Source: Deltaproteobacteria bacterium
GTDB taxonomy: Bacteria > Desulfobacterota > Binatia > UBA12015
DNA: 36,222 nucleotides
Reading direction: 5' to 3'
Assembly (NCBI GenBank): GCA_029262355.1
Contig: JAJCZO010000110.1
Span: forward strand, 1-36,222
The notes under the pieces are model-generated. The model searched no databases. It saw nothing but the letters and a program-made list of their open reading frames with translations, and had not been told where the DNA came from. Each line of letters starts with the position of its first letter. Within the stretch, counting starts at the first letter, position 1. This document shows, one piece after another, positions 1 through 8,009 of this stretch. The position numbers and the translations under genes were made by a program.

Positions 1-63
1 ACGCGGCGGGCCATCGCCAACCCGGGCACCGTCACGCTTCCGCGTGACCTCCTGTCGAACTGA
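1..63 (+). CDS. IS66-family transposase (TnpC), C-terminal end only
   Basis: The first 63 bases read in frame 1 as a peptide with the ending typical of IS66 transposases (AIANPGTVTLPRDLL), followed by a TGA. The same ending recurs in the minus-strand IS66 remnant near 14071, which is how it was recognised. The rest of the gene lies left of the window. It would encode the DDE transposase subunit of IS66, which works with two accessory proteins not visible here. The terminal inverted repeat follows 55-78 bases downstream, so this is the right-hand end of an element that may be intact outside the window. Confidence 0.75.
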   Translation, partial: TRRAIANPGTVTLPRDLLSN

Positions 64-117
64 TCCCGTCTCCATTGCGCGTCTCGCGCATCATCGGGGA
101 TCGTGCGCCGCGCGGCC

Positions 118-141
118 AGACGGGGTAGCGCTGACAGTTAC
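118..141. repeat. Right terminal inverted repeat of IS66 element (copy 1)
   Basis: Read outward to inward on the minus strand, these 24 bases begin GTAACTGTCAGC. They match 20 of 24 positions of the sequence at 14023-14046, which sits at the same place relative to the second IS66 transposase. IS66-family ends characteristically start GTAA. The element therefore ends at 141, and base 142 is host DNA. Confidence 0.75.
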
Positions 142-197
142 CTGAGATCAGCGTCCACGACCTCTCGCCGGCCGTGCCGTGTGATGTGGAAGTACAC
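142..197 (-). pseudogene. 5' end of an unidentified gene cut by the IS66 insertion
   Basis: A strong ribosome-binding site (GAGGAGG, six bases before GTG) precedes a start at 197, and the reading frame (MYFHITRHGRREVVDADLR) runs straight into the IS66 end at 141. The gene would be downstream of, and co-directional with, the XRE regulator at 266-529, so it may be its operon partner. Only 18-19 codons remain, so no family can be named. The evidence is the RBS and the position, not homology. Confidence 0.3.
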
Positions 198-265
198 GCC
201 CCGCCTCCTCGAAGCCAAAGGGAGGGCAAGAAGAAAGGCCTCGCGCCGCCAGTCCCGCGCGGGTT

Positions 266-529
266 CTACCGTCGCCCGGATTTTCGTTTTCTGCTCGCGC
301 CCTGCGGAAACAAGTCGCGTATGGGTACGCCGAGAGCCTTCGCGATCTTCTCGATGTTGACCAGGCTGACATTGCGTCGACCAGTCTCGATGCCGCCGAC
401 GTAAGCGCGATGCAGATCGCACTCCGCCGCGAAGCTCTCCTGGGAGTAGCCCTGGGCCGACCTGAGTTCGCGCACACGGTCACCGAAGCGCTTTCGGATG
501 TCCACCCGTAGGAGACTGACGGTCTCCAC
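266..529 (-). CDS. XRE-family HTH transcriptional regulator
   Basis: 87 residues, start GTG at 529 (an alternative GTG lies at 505). Residues about 13-70 form a classic Cro/C1-type helix-turn-helix domain: [17 protein letters not shown], a recognition-helix region around [14 protein letters not shown], then the closing helix [13 protein letters not shown]. The tail is basic. It should be a dimeric DNA-binding repressor or an antitoxin-like regulator. Two near-identical palindromes (528-538 and 543-553) overlap and precede its start codon, which points to autoregulation. The gene immediately downstream has been cut by IS66, so any partner is lost. Confidence 0.85.
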   Translation of the reverse strand: METVSLLRVDIRKRFGDRVRELRSAQGYSQESFAAECDLHRAYVGGIETGRRNVSLVNIEKIAKALGVPIRDLFPQGASRKRKSGRR

Positions 530-553
530 TCGTTGAGTCTACACTCGATGAGT
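528..553. promoter_or_regulatory. Tandem palindromic operators upstream of the XRE gene
   Basis: ACTCGTTGAGT (528-538) and ACTCGATGAGT (543-553) are two 11-bp palindromes differing at one central base and spaced 15 bp start to start. They overlap the GTG at 529 and extend just upstream of it. Paired short palindromes at this place are typical autorepression sites of XRE regulators. The binding protein is inferred. Confidence 0.5.
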
Positions 554-572
554 AACTCTCCCGAGGTTCGGA

Positions 573-797
573 TTACTCGTCGGTCGACTCGGTCCCGTCC
601 AGTAGATCCGCGATGGACAGCTCGAAGACCTGGGCGATCCGATCGAGGTCGAGGATACGGACCTCCTCCTGCCCAGCTTCGACTGCGGTCACCCGCGTGG
701 CATCTACGCCCCAGCGCTCGGCCAGGTCCTCCTCCGACCAGCCCCGCTCCTGGCGCAGGTCCCGGAGCCTCTGCCCGAATCTCTCTAGGATCCCCAT
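573..797 (-). CDS. Small XRE-family HTH regulator
   Basis: 74 residues from the ATG at 797. The frame stays open upstream to 857, but that part overlaps a likely promoter and has no HTH sequence. An HTH fills residues about 4-62: RLRDLRQERGWSEEDLAERW, then VTAVEAGQEEVRILDLDRIAQVF. The acidic tail (LLDGTESTDE) is unlike the basic tail of its neighbour. It is co-directional with the XRE gene at 266-529 and divergent from the exported-protein gene at 878, so it may control either or both. Confidence 0.8.
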   Translation of the reverse strand: MGILERFGQRLRDLRQERGWSEEDLAERWGVDATRVTAVEAGQEEVRILDLDRIAQVFELSIADLLDGTESTDE

Positions 798-809
798 TGA
801 ATTCCAGAA

Positions 810-839
810 TTGACCGACTATCAGTCTCCATACTATAAG
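810..839 (+). promoter_or_regulatory. Putative sigma-70 promoter for the gene at 878
   Basis: TTGACC (810-815) and TATAAG (834-839) are separated by 18 bases, close to the sigma-70 consensus and in an unusually AT-rich patch for this DNA. A transcript starting near 846 would have a leader of about 30 bases before the RBS (AGGAAGG) and the ATG at 878. Confidence 0.45.
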
Positions 840-877
840 TAACATCTGCAATATCACTCGGACAAGGAAGGGATCGC

Positions 878-1363
878 ATGCGCCGCCACGTCGTTCTCCT
901 GATCACCGTCGCCAGCCTCGGCCTCTTCATGCCCGTGGAGGCCGATGCCCTCCTACCCTGCGGCAAGGTCTCGAAGAAGACGGGCGAGGTGAGGGATGGG
1001 ACTCCGATCCGGCTTCGTTCGGAGTGCAAGCTGTCCGAAGTCTAGTTGGATCCGGTCGCGCTGGGACTCCAAGGACCACCGGGTGCCGATGGAGTGGACG
1101 GCCAACCAGGATCGCCGGGTGATCCGGGCCCGCAGGGAGATCCTGGCCCCCAAGGCGACCCCGGAGATCCGGCCACCTACGACTGCGAGATCGTCGCCGC
1201 CGGCTTCAGCTCCTTCCTCAGCGGCACCGGCCATCAGATCTGCGCCAGCGTTGGCAAGACCTGCGTGACCGGACAGCTCCACCTTCAACTTGCCGGGGTG
1301 CTGTGGGACCAGCTCCAGGACTGCGACTTCAACTCCCAGCACGCGGCGCTCTGTTGCGGGTGA
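878..1363 (+). pseudogene. Exported collagen-like protein interrupted by an in-frame TAG
   Basis: An ATG at 878 with RBS AGGAAGG starts a signal peptide (MRRHVVLLITVASLGLF...) and a 55-codon segment containing two Cys, ending at TAG 1043-1045. The same frame then continues without a gap from 1046 to the TGA at 1361-1363. That second part holds about 12 Gly-X-Y triplets (residues about 63-98) and a C-terminal region with five Cys. A KK-x-G-x-R segment just before a collagen stretch is a familiar arrangement in delta-proteobacterial collagen-like secreted proteins, so the two pieces are probably one 161-residue gene. The TAG could be a pseudogenising mutation, a read-through site or a sequence error. 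Alternatively the second part starts at the TTG at 1046, but it would then have no signal peptide. Confidence 0.6.
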
Positions 1364-1439
1364 TGACGTGACCCCTCTCGCAGTCCTGGCTCATCGCGGT
1401 CCTTCTCTCCCCGACGCGAGGAGACCCCACGCTGGTCGG

Positions 1440-1754
1440 GTGGTGATCCTGGTCGCCTCGTTCGGCCTGCTCGCGACGCCAGTGGCTGCGGTGGAGATAC
1501 GCCAGTGCTTCGCGACGAAGGACATCGCCGTGTTCGACACCGATAAACTCATCGCCGCGGCCGAGAGGACCAACGTCATGGACCACGAGATGAACACGAC
1601 GATCGAGGTGTTCAGGGCAAGAAATTGCGATGTCCTGGCCGGCCAGTACGTGACGATTGGAGTCTCAGGCCAGCCGTTCGTGGCGGTCACCTCCAAGAGC
1701 TGCAGCGGAATTGCTGTCGCCGGACTCGTCTTCGCCTCGATCGACTGCGAGTGA
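1440..1754 (+). CDS. Small secreted four-cysteine protein (paralogue A)
   Basis: The GTG at 1440 (or 1443, or the GTG at 1368) gives a signal peptide of the form VILVASFGLLATPVAA followed by a mature domain of about 88 residues starting VEIRQCFATKD. The mature part has four Cys (RQCF, RNCDV, KSCSG, IDCE), suggesting two disulfides in the periplasm or outside the cell. It shares its whole mature length with the next gene, including CFATKD, VLAGQYVTIGV and TSKSC, so the pair arose by tandem duplication. No known family was recognised. No RBS clearly decides the start. Confidence 0.6.
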   Translation: MVILVASFGLLATPVAAVEIRQCFATKDIAVFDTDKLIAAAERTNVMDHEMNTTIEVFRARNCDVLAGQYVTIGVSGQPFVAVTSKSCSGIAVAGLVFASIDCE

Positions 1755-1827
1755 TGGCGTGAATCCTGGTCCGACTCAGACTGCCCCCCAGCCATCGCTA
1801 CCTCACGTGGGGAAACACCACGCTCGT

Positions 1828-2145
1828 ATGGTGGCGCCCCTGGTCGCCGCCCTTTGCCTCATCGCCAGCCCGGCCGACGCCGCGGAGATACGACACTGCT
1901 TCGCGACGAAGGACCTCGAAGTCTTCGACGGGGAGAAGCTCATCCTCGCGGCGAGGAGGAGCACCGCCTCCGGCGACACGTTGCAAATGATAATCGATAC
2001 CTACAAGGCAAAGAAGTGCGAGGTGCTCGCCGGTCAGTACGTGACGATCGGGGTTATCGGTGAGGTACTGGTGGTGATCACCTCCAAGAGCTGCACAGGA
2101 GCTGCCGTCGCCACGGTCGCCTTCGCATCAACCGACTGCAGGTGA
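1828..2145 (+). CDS. Small secreted four-cysteine protein (paralogue B)
   Basis: The ATG at 1828 gives a clean signal peptide (MVAPLVAALCLIASPADA) and then a mature region starting AEIRHCFATKD. It aligns end to end with the protein encoded just upstream, with all four Cys conserved. Divergence is concentrated in the middle (VFDGEKLILAARRSTASG), while the beta-strand-like C-terminal half is strongly kept, which suggests both copies are under selection. The function is unknown. The frame is open further upstream into the previous gene, but that part is not protein-like. Confidence 0.65.
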   Translation: MVAPLVAALCLIASPADAAEIRHCFATKDLEVFDGEKLILAARRSTASGDTLQMIIDTYKAKKCEVLAGQYVTIGVIGEVLVVITSKSCTGAAVATVAFASTDCR

Positions 2146-2195
2146 ATGCCCGCCATCGCGGTGATCGGCGAGTGTTGAGATCCCGTCGATCGGCT

Positions 2196-2936
2196 ATGAC
2201 AGCCGGGCGCATCCTCCTGGTCCTGGCCGCCGTCTCCCTGGCCTCGTGCTCGGCGCGCACCAACCAGGCGACGGAGCCGCAACCGACACCGCCCCCGCGA
2301 CTGGAGCGACAGCCTACGATGGCCGTCGAGGAGCTTCCGCCAAGCGCGCAGGAGATGCTCCGCCAAGCACTGGACGGCTGCAACAGCGGTAGCAACTACC
2401 GGAGGGATGCCCGCCCAGCAGTCGGTTGGGCGAGCGAGAAGGTTCGGAACGCCTACACCTCGGCCCGGTCCGCGAAGAACCCGGCGGTGGAGGTGGGCGA
2501 GACGCTCCGGATCACGAACACGGTCATTAACGTGATCGAGGCCAAGTGCCTCGCGAAGCCATCATTCTTCGCCACCATCAAGGGGAAGACGAAGGCCCTC
2601 CGGGAAGCGATCGCCAAGTATGATCTCCTGCTCGCCAAGTCAGGCGCGTTGGTCGCGGAGATCATCGACAGCTACCGGCCGGAGAACCTGGTGCCCAGAC
2701 ATCTGGAAGAACTCCGGGCGAACGCGCTCATCTTCCTTTCGAAAGCCGAGAGGTGTCGACTCTACATCGTCCGAGAGTGCGAGGCGGCGCTGACGTACCG
2801 TCGGTTCTTCGACACCGACGTCGGGCGGACAAAGCAGCTCCTCGAGAAGTTCTACCCGAAGAACAGGCGATTCTGGGATCACCTGAAGGAGTCGATCCGG
2901 ATCCGGAACAAGGCGCAGGCGATGATCGCGCAGTAG
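2196..2936 (+). CDS. Predicted lipoprotein of unknown function
   Basis: 246 residues from the ATG at 2196. The signal peptide MTAGRILLVLAAVSLASC ends in a lipobox (LASC, Cys18), so the protein should be lipid-anchored to a membrane. After a Pro-rich linker (QPTPPPRL) the rest looks mostly alpha-helical, with Lys/Arg/Glu-rich amphipathic stretches and scattered Cys (GCNSG, AKCLA, ERCRLYIVRECE). No catalytic motif was recognised. It follows the tandem secreted proteins on the same strand and converges with the gene at 2961-4826. Upstream in-frame codons back to 2142 are not needed. Confidence 0.7.
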   Translation: MTAGRILLVLAAVSLASCSARTNQATEPQPTPPPRLERQPTMAVEELPPSAQEMLRQALDGCNSGSNYRRDARPAVGWASEKVRNAYTSARSAKNPAVEVGETLRITNTVINVIEAKCLAKPSFFATIKGKTKALREAIAKYDLLLAKSGALVAEIIDSYRPENLVPRHLEELRANALIFLSKAERCRLYIVRECEAALTYRRFFDTDVGRTKQLLEKFYPKNRRFWDHLKESIRIRNKAQAMIAQ

Positions 2937-2960
2937 TAGTCTTGGCGGGTTCGGCCCCGA

Positions 2961-4826
2961 CTATCTAGCCATGGGGACGATGGAGCATCGACAACCGACG
3001 TGGAGAGGCGTGGGGGGGGGCGCGCCCTTCGAGTATCTCTTCTGCTCGGCCCGCTTGCACGCTGGGCAAGCGTCGGGCGCGGGAAGAACCTCCCACCCTC
3101 GACCATCGTCCCGCCCGACGTCACGCAACGAGTAGGCGGCCATCATGTAGGTGTGCTGCAAGAGGTCGGCCACTGCCCGCGCGTGCCGCCAGTACGCGGA
3201 CACGCGGTCTATGTCGATCTCGGAAAACTCATGTGGCAGCGGAGCAAGCTCGAACAGCTCTCTCCAAGCAACTTTCTTCTCTAGTCGCTCCGCCGCATCC
3301 GCGCGGCCTACGAGGAAGTCGACCGCCTCCGCCTTGCGACGGAACCGCGGGGGATCCAGATCCTGGATGAGTTCTTGGATGTCCTTTAGCCGGAGCTTCT
3401 GCGCGACGGACTCTATGGGAATGTCCTTCCCTCTCCTTGCGAGCCCCGCTGACACCAGCTTCTCAAAGGCATTCCGGCCACGGTGGTCTGCAGCAATCGT
3501 CTGGACTTTCCCGACCCGCCGATAGTTGGACACGTACGCGTAGACTGCGTCTACGCCGTACCGCTCCATCAACGCATCGTCGAGATCGACGTCCTCGGAG
3601 CTCTCTCCGAGCAACACCTCGAGGTCGCCATAGGGCTGAACGTCCAGCTCGCCTACAGCTTTCTGCCGAAACTCGGAGAGCAGATCCTCTCGATCAAGTT
3701 CTGAAGCCTCCGACCACTCGGGTGAAGCGGCCTGCTGCTTCGCGATATTCGCCTCGAACACCGGCTTGAACTCGGCGACGTACTCGTCGATCTCATTGCA
3801 TCGAACGTCCCAATCGATGAGTTTGAGAAACAGAGGGGGCGGCCAACCTGCTCCTTCGTCGCTCTCGAGCAACTCACGGATCGACTGTACCTGCTCCGGT
3901 GAGACGCCAAGGAGCGTCAGCTTGAAGGGAGCTCCAGGATTCAGAACGTGGCCCCCGCCCAGACTTCGCCCGGCATCGGCTTTCCGATGGGGCGAATGAC
4001 CACCACCCGAAGCTGTCGAAGTCGCCGTATTGGGTGACAATGAGGCCGCGGCGGCGCTCCCCGACGGGTCTAGGTACTCGCCCAGAGCTTCCCTGTACTT
4101 CGCCCGGAACTTCTCCGCAGCCGTGTAGATCGAGCCGTCCGATTCCTCCAACCCCGCAATCGCATCCTCGTACTTGTCCGCGGCTCGCTGAGCGGCTTTA
4201 CCGCGTGCAGCCTCGCTCTTCTTCTTCCCCACGGCATCGAGTGCCTTCGTCAGATCCTCTTGTGCCACTTCGTTCAGCCGCTCCGAGAACCCCGCCATCA
4301 GAAAGCTCTCGAGGCGAGCATGGTTCGGCGATGTACGCCCGGCATCCAAACCACTATCGGCCGCACCACACCGCGTCGTCCGCCAGCGCGAAACCAACGT
4401 CTTCAACGTCTTCGCCCGGAGGCCTGGGCCGGCAACTCGCAGGGCATACAGAAGGTTCGATTCCCCGGAACCCTTCATCTCGTTCTCGACCCTCGAGACA
4501 AGTTCATCGTTCGCCTGGTCCCAATGATCCAAGAGCCACGGCACGACCTGAGGTTCGCTCACGACCTTGCCGCTGAGCTTTACTCCATCGGCCGAGGTGG
4601 GTTGCGTCGCCCGCGCTCCCGGCGAACTAGGGCGCGCGGTCCTCGCCGAAGACAGCCAACGAATCCCTGCGCGCACCGCGAAGAAGGTCAGGACGCCAGC
4701 AACCAATCCCGCAACACCGTTATTCTGCCCGACCTGGGCAAAGACGTAGAGCGCGGCAACGCCGGATACTACTCCCGCGACGCTCCAGCTCTGCTTCGAT
4801 CGCCTCTTCGCCTTCCGTCGTGCCAC
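2961..4826 (-). CDS. Membrane-anchored protein with a C-terminal phage MuF-like Cys motif
   Basis: 621 residues, GTG start at 4826 chosen because AAGGAGG lies seven bases upstream. The open frame beyond it overlaps the divergent helicase gene. A basic N-terminus (ARRKAKRRSKQSW) is followed by two hydrophobic segments (about 14-32 and 36-57), then about 500 residues of charged, mainly helical sequence with a low-complexity Ser/Ala/Gly linker (about 270-310). The last 35 residues hold CPACKRAEQKRY, then PPTPLHVGCRC, a CxxC...CxC arrangement resembling the C-terminus of phage Mu gpF/SPP1 gp7-type minor head proteins. No cognate capsid genes are nearby, so a repurposed zinc-binding or toxin-like role is possible. 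It is transcribed divergently from the HNH-helicase gene, with starts about 100 bases apart, suggesting a functional link. Confidence 0.7.
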   Translation of the reverse strand: MARRKAKRRSKQSWSVAGVVSGVAALYVFAQVGQNNGVAGLVAGVLTFFAVRAGIRWLSSARTARPSSPGARATQPTSADGVKLSGKVVSEPQVVPWLLDHWDQANDELVSRVENEMKGSGESNLLYALRVAGPGLRAKTLKTLVSRWRTTRCGAADSGLDAGRTSPNHARLESFLMAGFSERLNEVAQEDLTKALDAVGKKKSEAARGKAAQRAADKYEDAIAGLEESDGSIYTAAEKFRAKYREALGEYLDPSGSAAAASLSPNTATSTASGGGHSPHRKADAGRSLGGGHVLNPGAPFKLTLLGVSPEQVQSIRELLESDEGAGWPPPLFLKLIDWDVRCNEIDEYVAEFKPVFEANIAKQQAASPEWSEASELDREDLLSEFRQKAVGELDVQPYGDLEVLLGESSEDVDLDDALMERYGVDAVYAYVSNYRRVGKVQTIAADHRGRNAFEKLVSAGLARRGKDIPIESVAQKLRLKDIQELIQDLDPPRFRRKAEAVDFLVGRADAAERLEKKVAWRELFELAPLPHEFSEIDIDRVSAYWRHARAVADLLQHTYMMAAYSLRDVGRDDGRGWEVLPAPDACPACKRAEQKRYSKGAPPPTPLHVGCRCSIVPMAR

Positions 4827-4922
4827 GCCGCTGCCTCCTTGTACGCGCTGTAGGTCCGGTTGACCTATCACCATCGTCGATGCGAGATCCACGAAGGCGC
4901 CACGCATCGTCCGGAGATCACT

Positions 4923-6698
4923 TTGCCAGAGCAACCAACCCTCGACCCCCGCAGGATGTTCAGCCGTGCTGAGACTCGGCGCGCTTGGGAGCGACAGAGA
5001 CGGGTCTGCAACCTGTGCGGGAGGGACATCCCCTTCGACCTGATGCACGGCGATCACATCCACCCGCATACGAAGGGCGGTCGCACGGCCCCGGACAACT
5101 GCCAGGCCTTGTGTGGCAGCTGCAATCTCCGCAAAGGCAGCCAGCCGCAAGAGGTCGCACGACAGCACTTTGACGTGGCCCAGCTCGGCCCTCGACGCGC
5201 CGGAGGTCTGCGGACGTGGCAAGAAGAAGCTCTCCAGGCTGTGATGCCGGCCATCCTCACGGAGCCGGTACTAGTCGAAGCATGTCCGGGCGCGGGAAAG
5301 ACCAGCTTCGGCCTCGAGATCGCGTACCGGCTCATTCGAGACGGAGAGATCTCTCGCGTGATCGTGATCGTACCATCGCTCGGAATCGCGGATGGCTGGC
5401 TTGCGGCATCATCATCCAAGGACGAGTACGCGCCAACGATACCGCTCCGAGGGCCGAGAGACTGGCGTCCGACCGAACCCATCGGAGATCGATGGGCCGG
5501 CGTCGTCACGACCTATCAGTCGCTGTTTTCGTCCACCGACATGTTCCTCGCCCACGCTAGCGACCCCGGGCACCGAACACTCTTGATATTCGATGAGGTT
5601 CACCACGCTGGCGTCGACAGCGGATGGGGCAAGACCGCACAGGAAGCCTTCGGCAGATATGCAACCAGTATCCTCTCTCTGACCGGGACCCCATTCCGAA
5701 CGGCCCGTGATCCCATCGTCTTCGTCCCGTCACAAGGAGGGTCGGCGACGCCTCAGTACAGCTACAGCTACGGTCGAGCGATCGAGGATGTGGCCTGTCG
5801 GCCGGTCCAATTCGTGCACGCACGCGGCGAAACGACCTTCCGAACCTCGGATGGTGAAATCCATCGAGTGTCGTTCGATGATCGGAACCTAACCACAAAG
5901 GGCGAACGCCTCAGGCTGCGTACAGCACTTGAGTACGTCACGACCGGCTCGATCGCGGACGCTATGCTGGAGGACGCCAATCGATACCTCATTGCGCTGC
6001 GTCGGTCGGGGGACGACGACGCGGGAGGGCTGGTGGTATGCGTCGACTGCGACCACGCCGACGAGGTGGCGGCGCACATGGGCGAGCACCTCCTGCCGGA
6101 GCGGCCCATCGTCGCCTGTTCGCGGCTGAACGATCCCGGTGATCCCAGCCCCGTCCACGCAATAGGACGCTTTCGCACGTCGAAGGCGCCATGGCTTGTC
6201 TCGGTGAACATGGTTTCGGAGGGAGTCGACATCAGGCGCTTACGGTGCGTCGTCTACCTGACCAACCGGCTCACCCTTCTCTCCTTTAGGCAGATCGTCG
6301 GCCGAGTAGTCCGATCAGACCCCGCCAATACCGACGACCATGGGCGGGTTTATGTCCCTGCCGACCCCACTCTCGTCGAGATGGCGAGAACAATCACCGA
6401 GGAAGTCGATCTTCTTCCACCACCGATGACGATCATTGTGGATCCCAAGCCTCGCAAGACCCGCGTCCACGACGACGGAAGACCCCATGGAGAGTTCGAG
6501 ACTCTGGACTCCCTCGGAAAGGAGGGCCACGCTTCCGACACCAGCGGGCGAACGGCCGACGCGCGCCTCGTCGAGGCAGCTCGCAGATACATCGAACGTC
6601 GAGGGCTATCCGACGCGACCGATCCTCACAGCCTGGCGCTCGCCGCAACCGAGAACCCAGAACTCCGTCGAGCCATCGAGAACGAGGATGACAGCTGA
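4923..6698 (+). CDS. HNH endonuclease-SF2 helicase fusion
   Basis: 591 residues from the TTG at 4923, which has GGAG six bases upstream; the frame is open back to a TTG at 4860. Residues about 29-73 are an HNH nuclease: CNLCG, DHIHPHTKGG, DNCQALCGSCN, RKG, with both CxxC zinc knuckles and the catalytic DH. From about 95 onward there is a full superfamily-2 helicase: Walker A CPGAGKT (about 121-127), motif Ia IVPSLGIADGW, motif II FDEVHHAG, motif III LTGTPFR, then C-terminal motifs V (SEGVDI) and VI (QIVGRVVRSDP). It should be an ATP-driven nucleic-acid translocase coupled to a nicking or cleaving domain, as in several phage-defence systems. Its stop overlaps the next gene by 11 bases, so the two are translationally coupled. 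Confidence 0.88.
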   Translation: MPEQPTLDPRRMFSRAETRRAWERQRRVCNLCGRDIPFDLMHGDHIHPHTKGGRTAPDNCQALCGSCNLRKGSQPQEVARQHFDVAQLGPRRAGGLRTWQEEALQAVMPAILTEPVLVEACPGAGKTSFGLEIAYRLIRDGEISRVIVIVPSLGIADGWLAASSSKDEYAPTIPLRGPRDWRPTEPIGDRWAGVVTTYQSLFSSTDMFLAHASDPGHRTLLIFDEVHHAGVDSGWGKTAQEAFGRYATSILSLTGTPFRTARDPIVFVPSQGGSATPQYSYSYGRAIEDVACRPVQFVHARGETTFRTSDGEIHRVSFDDRNLTTKGERLRLRTALEYVTTGSIADAMLEDANRYLIALRRSGDDDAGGLVVCVDCDHADEVAAHMGEHLLPERPIVACSRLNDPGDPSPVHAIGRFRTSKAPWLVSVNMVSEGVDIRRLRCVVYLTNRLTLLSFRQIVGRVVRSDPANTDDHGRVYVPADPTLVEMARTITEEVDLLPPPMTIIVDPKPRKTRVHDDGRPHGEFETLDSLGKEGHASDTSGRTADARLVEAARRYIERRGLSDATDPHSLALAATENPELRRAIENEDDS

Positions 6699-8004
6699 GT
6701 CCCCCTCCATGCGGGTCGTGTTCGTTGGCGGTGTCTGTCGCGTAGAGCCCGAAACCCTCATTGACACCAGGATCCCGATCCCCGACGACCACGGAGATCA
6801 TCTGATCCTATCCGCCTTGAGTTCCAGTGAGCATTGGTGGCAAGAAGCAAGCACACTCGCCAAGCTGCTGCTGCGACAGGACACCAGGAGCGATGCGTGG
6901 ATTCTTGCGTGCGGGCCCGGCAGCCTTCGTGTCCGGAAGGGAGGTCGAGTCTCGAGGCCGCGTCTGGAGTCAATCCTCCCCGGCGAGACTACGGAGCTCA
7001 ACACCTCCGACTTCCGCGAGACGCGCATTGCTCCCTGGACGTACGCGCATTCAACCTCGTATCTGGCATCCGTCAAAGTACCGTGTCCCATCACCGCTTG
7101 GGATCGCGTCTCACCGACAGCAGTCATCGTCTCGTTGCATGATGGAGCGGGACCTCGCGGAACCGAGCTCGTCAGCCTGCATCAGCTCTGGCCTGAAGCC
7201 ACGTTAATCGTCGCGCATTGCCCAACCGGAGAGAAGCTCGTGGAGGCCTTACAAGCTTGGCGGCACGCGGGTCAGCAACCGTTGCCGGACTCCTGGAGCC
7301 CGACCCCTCAGCGGAGCGCGGAGTGGGAGAAGCAGCAGGAGTCCGTCACCAAGTACGGTGATCAACGGCCCATCGTCGTGGACGCTGATTTCTCCGTGAC
7401 GAGAGTGACTCTCGACGACGAGGAGCTCCCTCCCCAGAGGCTGGCCGCGGCCGCGGCCTATCTGGACTCGCGATACGACCTGTCCCTGGGGATCTGGGAC
7501 GTTCTGACCGATCCGGGACTCTCCGCGCTGGTCCGCCCGAGCGAGAATCAGCATGTAGTGCCAGACGGGCCAGCACTGGAGGCCGTCCCTAGCGCCTTCC
7601 AGGAGACAGCAACCCGCCGGGAGCGTGTCGTACTCGCGGTCGATCGCGAACTTCAAGACTTTCCGCTTGGCCAATGGCGGAAGGACCCAGGCTCGCAGCT
7701 TCTGTGGGAGTTGGAAGATCCACAGCTTCCGATCGTCTGGTCTCTTCATGTGGACGCGAGCTCGATCCTAATCAGGCCACGCGAGGTCGGGGATGCAAAG
7801 CTCTCCGCCGACCTTGCCGTGCGAACGTCCTTCCACAGCGGTTACGGCTGGAGACATGGCGTCGTTCCCGAGGGCAAACCTCGGATCCGCGACCTCGCAA
7901 TGGACTACTTCGCGGAGATCCGGCCGGACCTTCACGAGGACGTGGGTGTTCGCGAGCCGCCTCGCCGCTCGCTGCTACAGCGGGCGCGCGACTGGCTGTC
8001 TTGA
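6688..8004 (+). CDS. Unknown 438-residue protein coupled to the HNH-helicase
   Basis: The ATG at 6688 lies inside the last codons of the helicase gene (11-base overlap); a second ATG at 6709 is possible. No signal peptide, membrane segment or known catalytic motif was seen. The protein is acidic, with alternating alpha/beta-like stretches (MRVVFVGGVCRVEP, DAWILACGPGSLRV, TAVIVSLHDGAG, ATLIVAHCPTG), which would suit a Rossmann-like N-terminal half. A helical middle follows, then a C-terminal half with hydrophobic strands (LPIVWSLHVDASSILIRP). Overlap with an HNH-helicase strongly suggests a two-component machine in which this is the specificity or regulatory subunit. That role is inferred from context only. 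Confidence 0.75.
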   Translation: MTAESPSMRVVFVGGVCRVEPETLIDTRIPIPDDHGDHLILSALSSSEHWWQEASTLAKLLLRQDTRSDAWILACGPGSLRVRKGGRVSRPRLESILPGETTELNTSDFRETRIAPWTYAHSTSYLASVKVPCPITAWDRVSPTAVIVSLHDGAGPRGTELVSLHQLWPEATLIVAHCPTGEKLVEALQAWRHAGQQPLPDSWSPTPQRSAEWEKQQESVTKYGDQRPIVVDADFSVTRVTLDDEELPPQRLAAAAAYLDSRYDLSLGIWDVLTDPGLSALVRPSENQHVVPDGPALEAVPSAFQETATRRERVVLAVDRELQDFPLGQWRKDPGSQLLWELEDPQLPIVWSLHVDASSILIRPREVGDAKLSADLAVRTSFHSGYGWRHGVVPEGKPRIRDLAMDYFAEIRPDLHEDVGVREPPRRSLLQRARDWLS

Positions 8005-8009
8005 TGACA

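Noticed and set aside
4827..5222. Long N-terminal extension of the minus-strand membrane protein
   Set aside because: It overlaps the HNH domain of the divergent helicase, whose residues are conserved, and a strong RBS supports the GTG at 4826.
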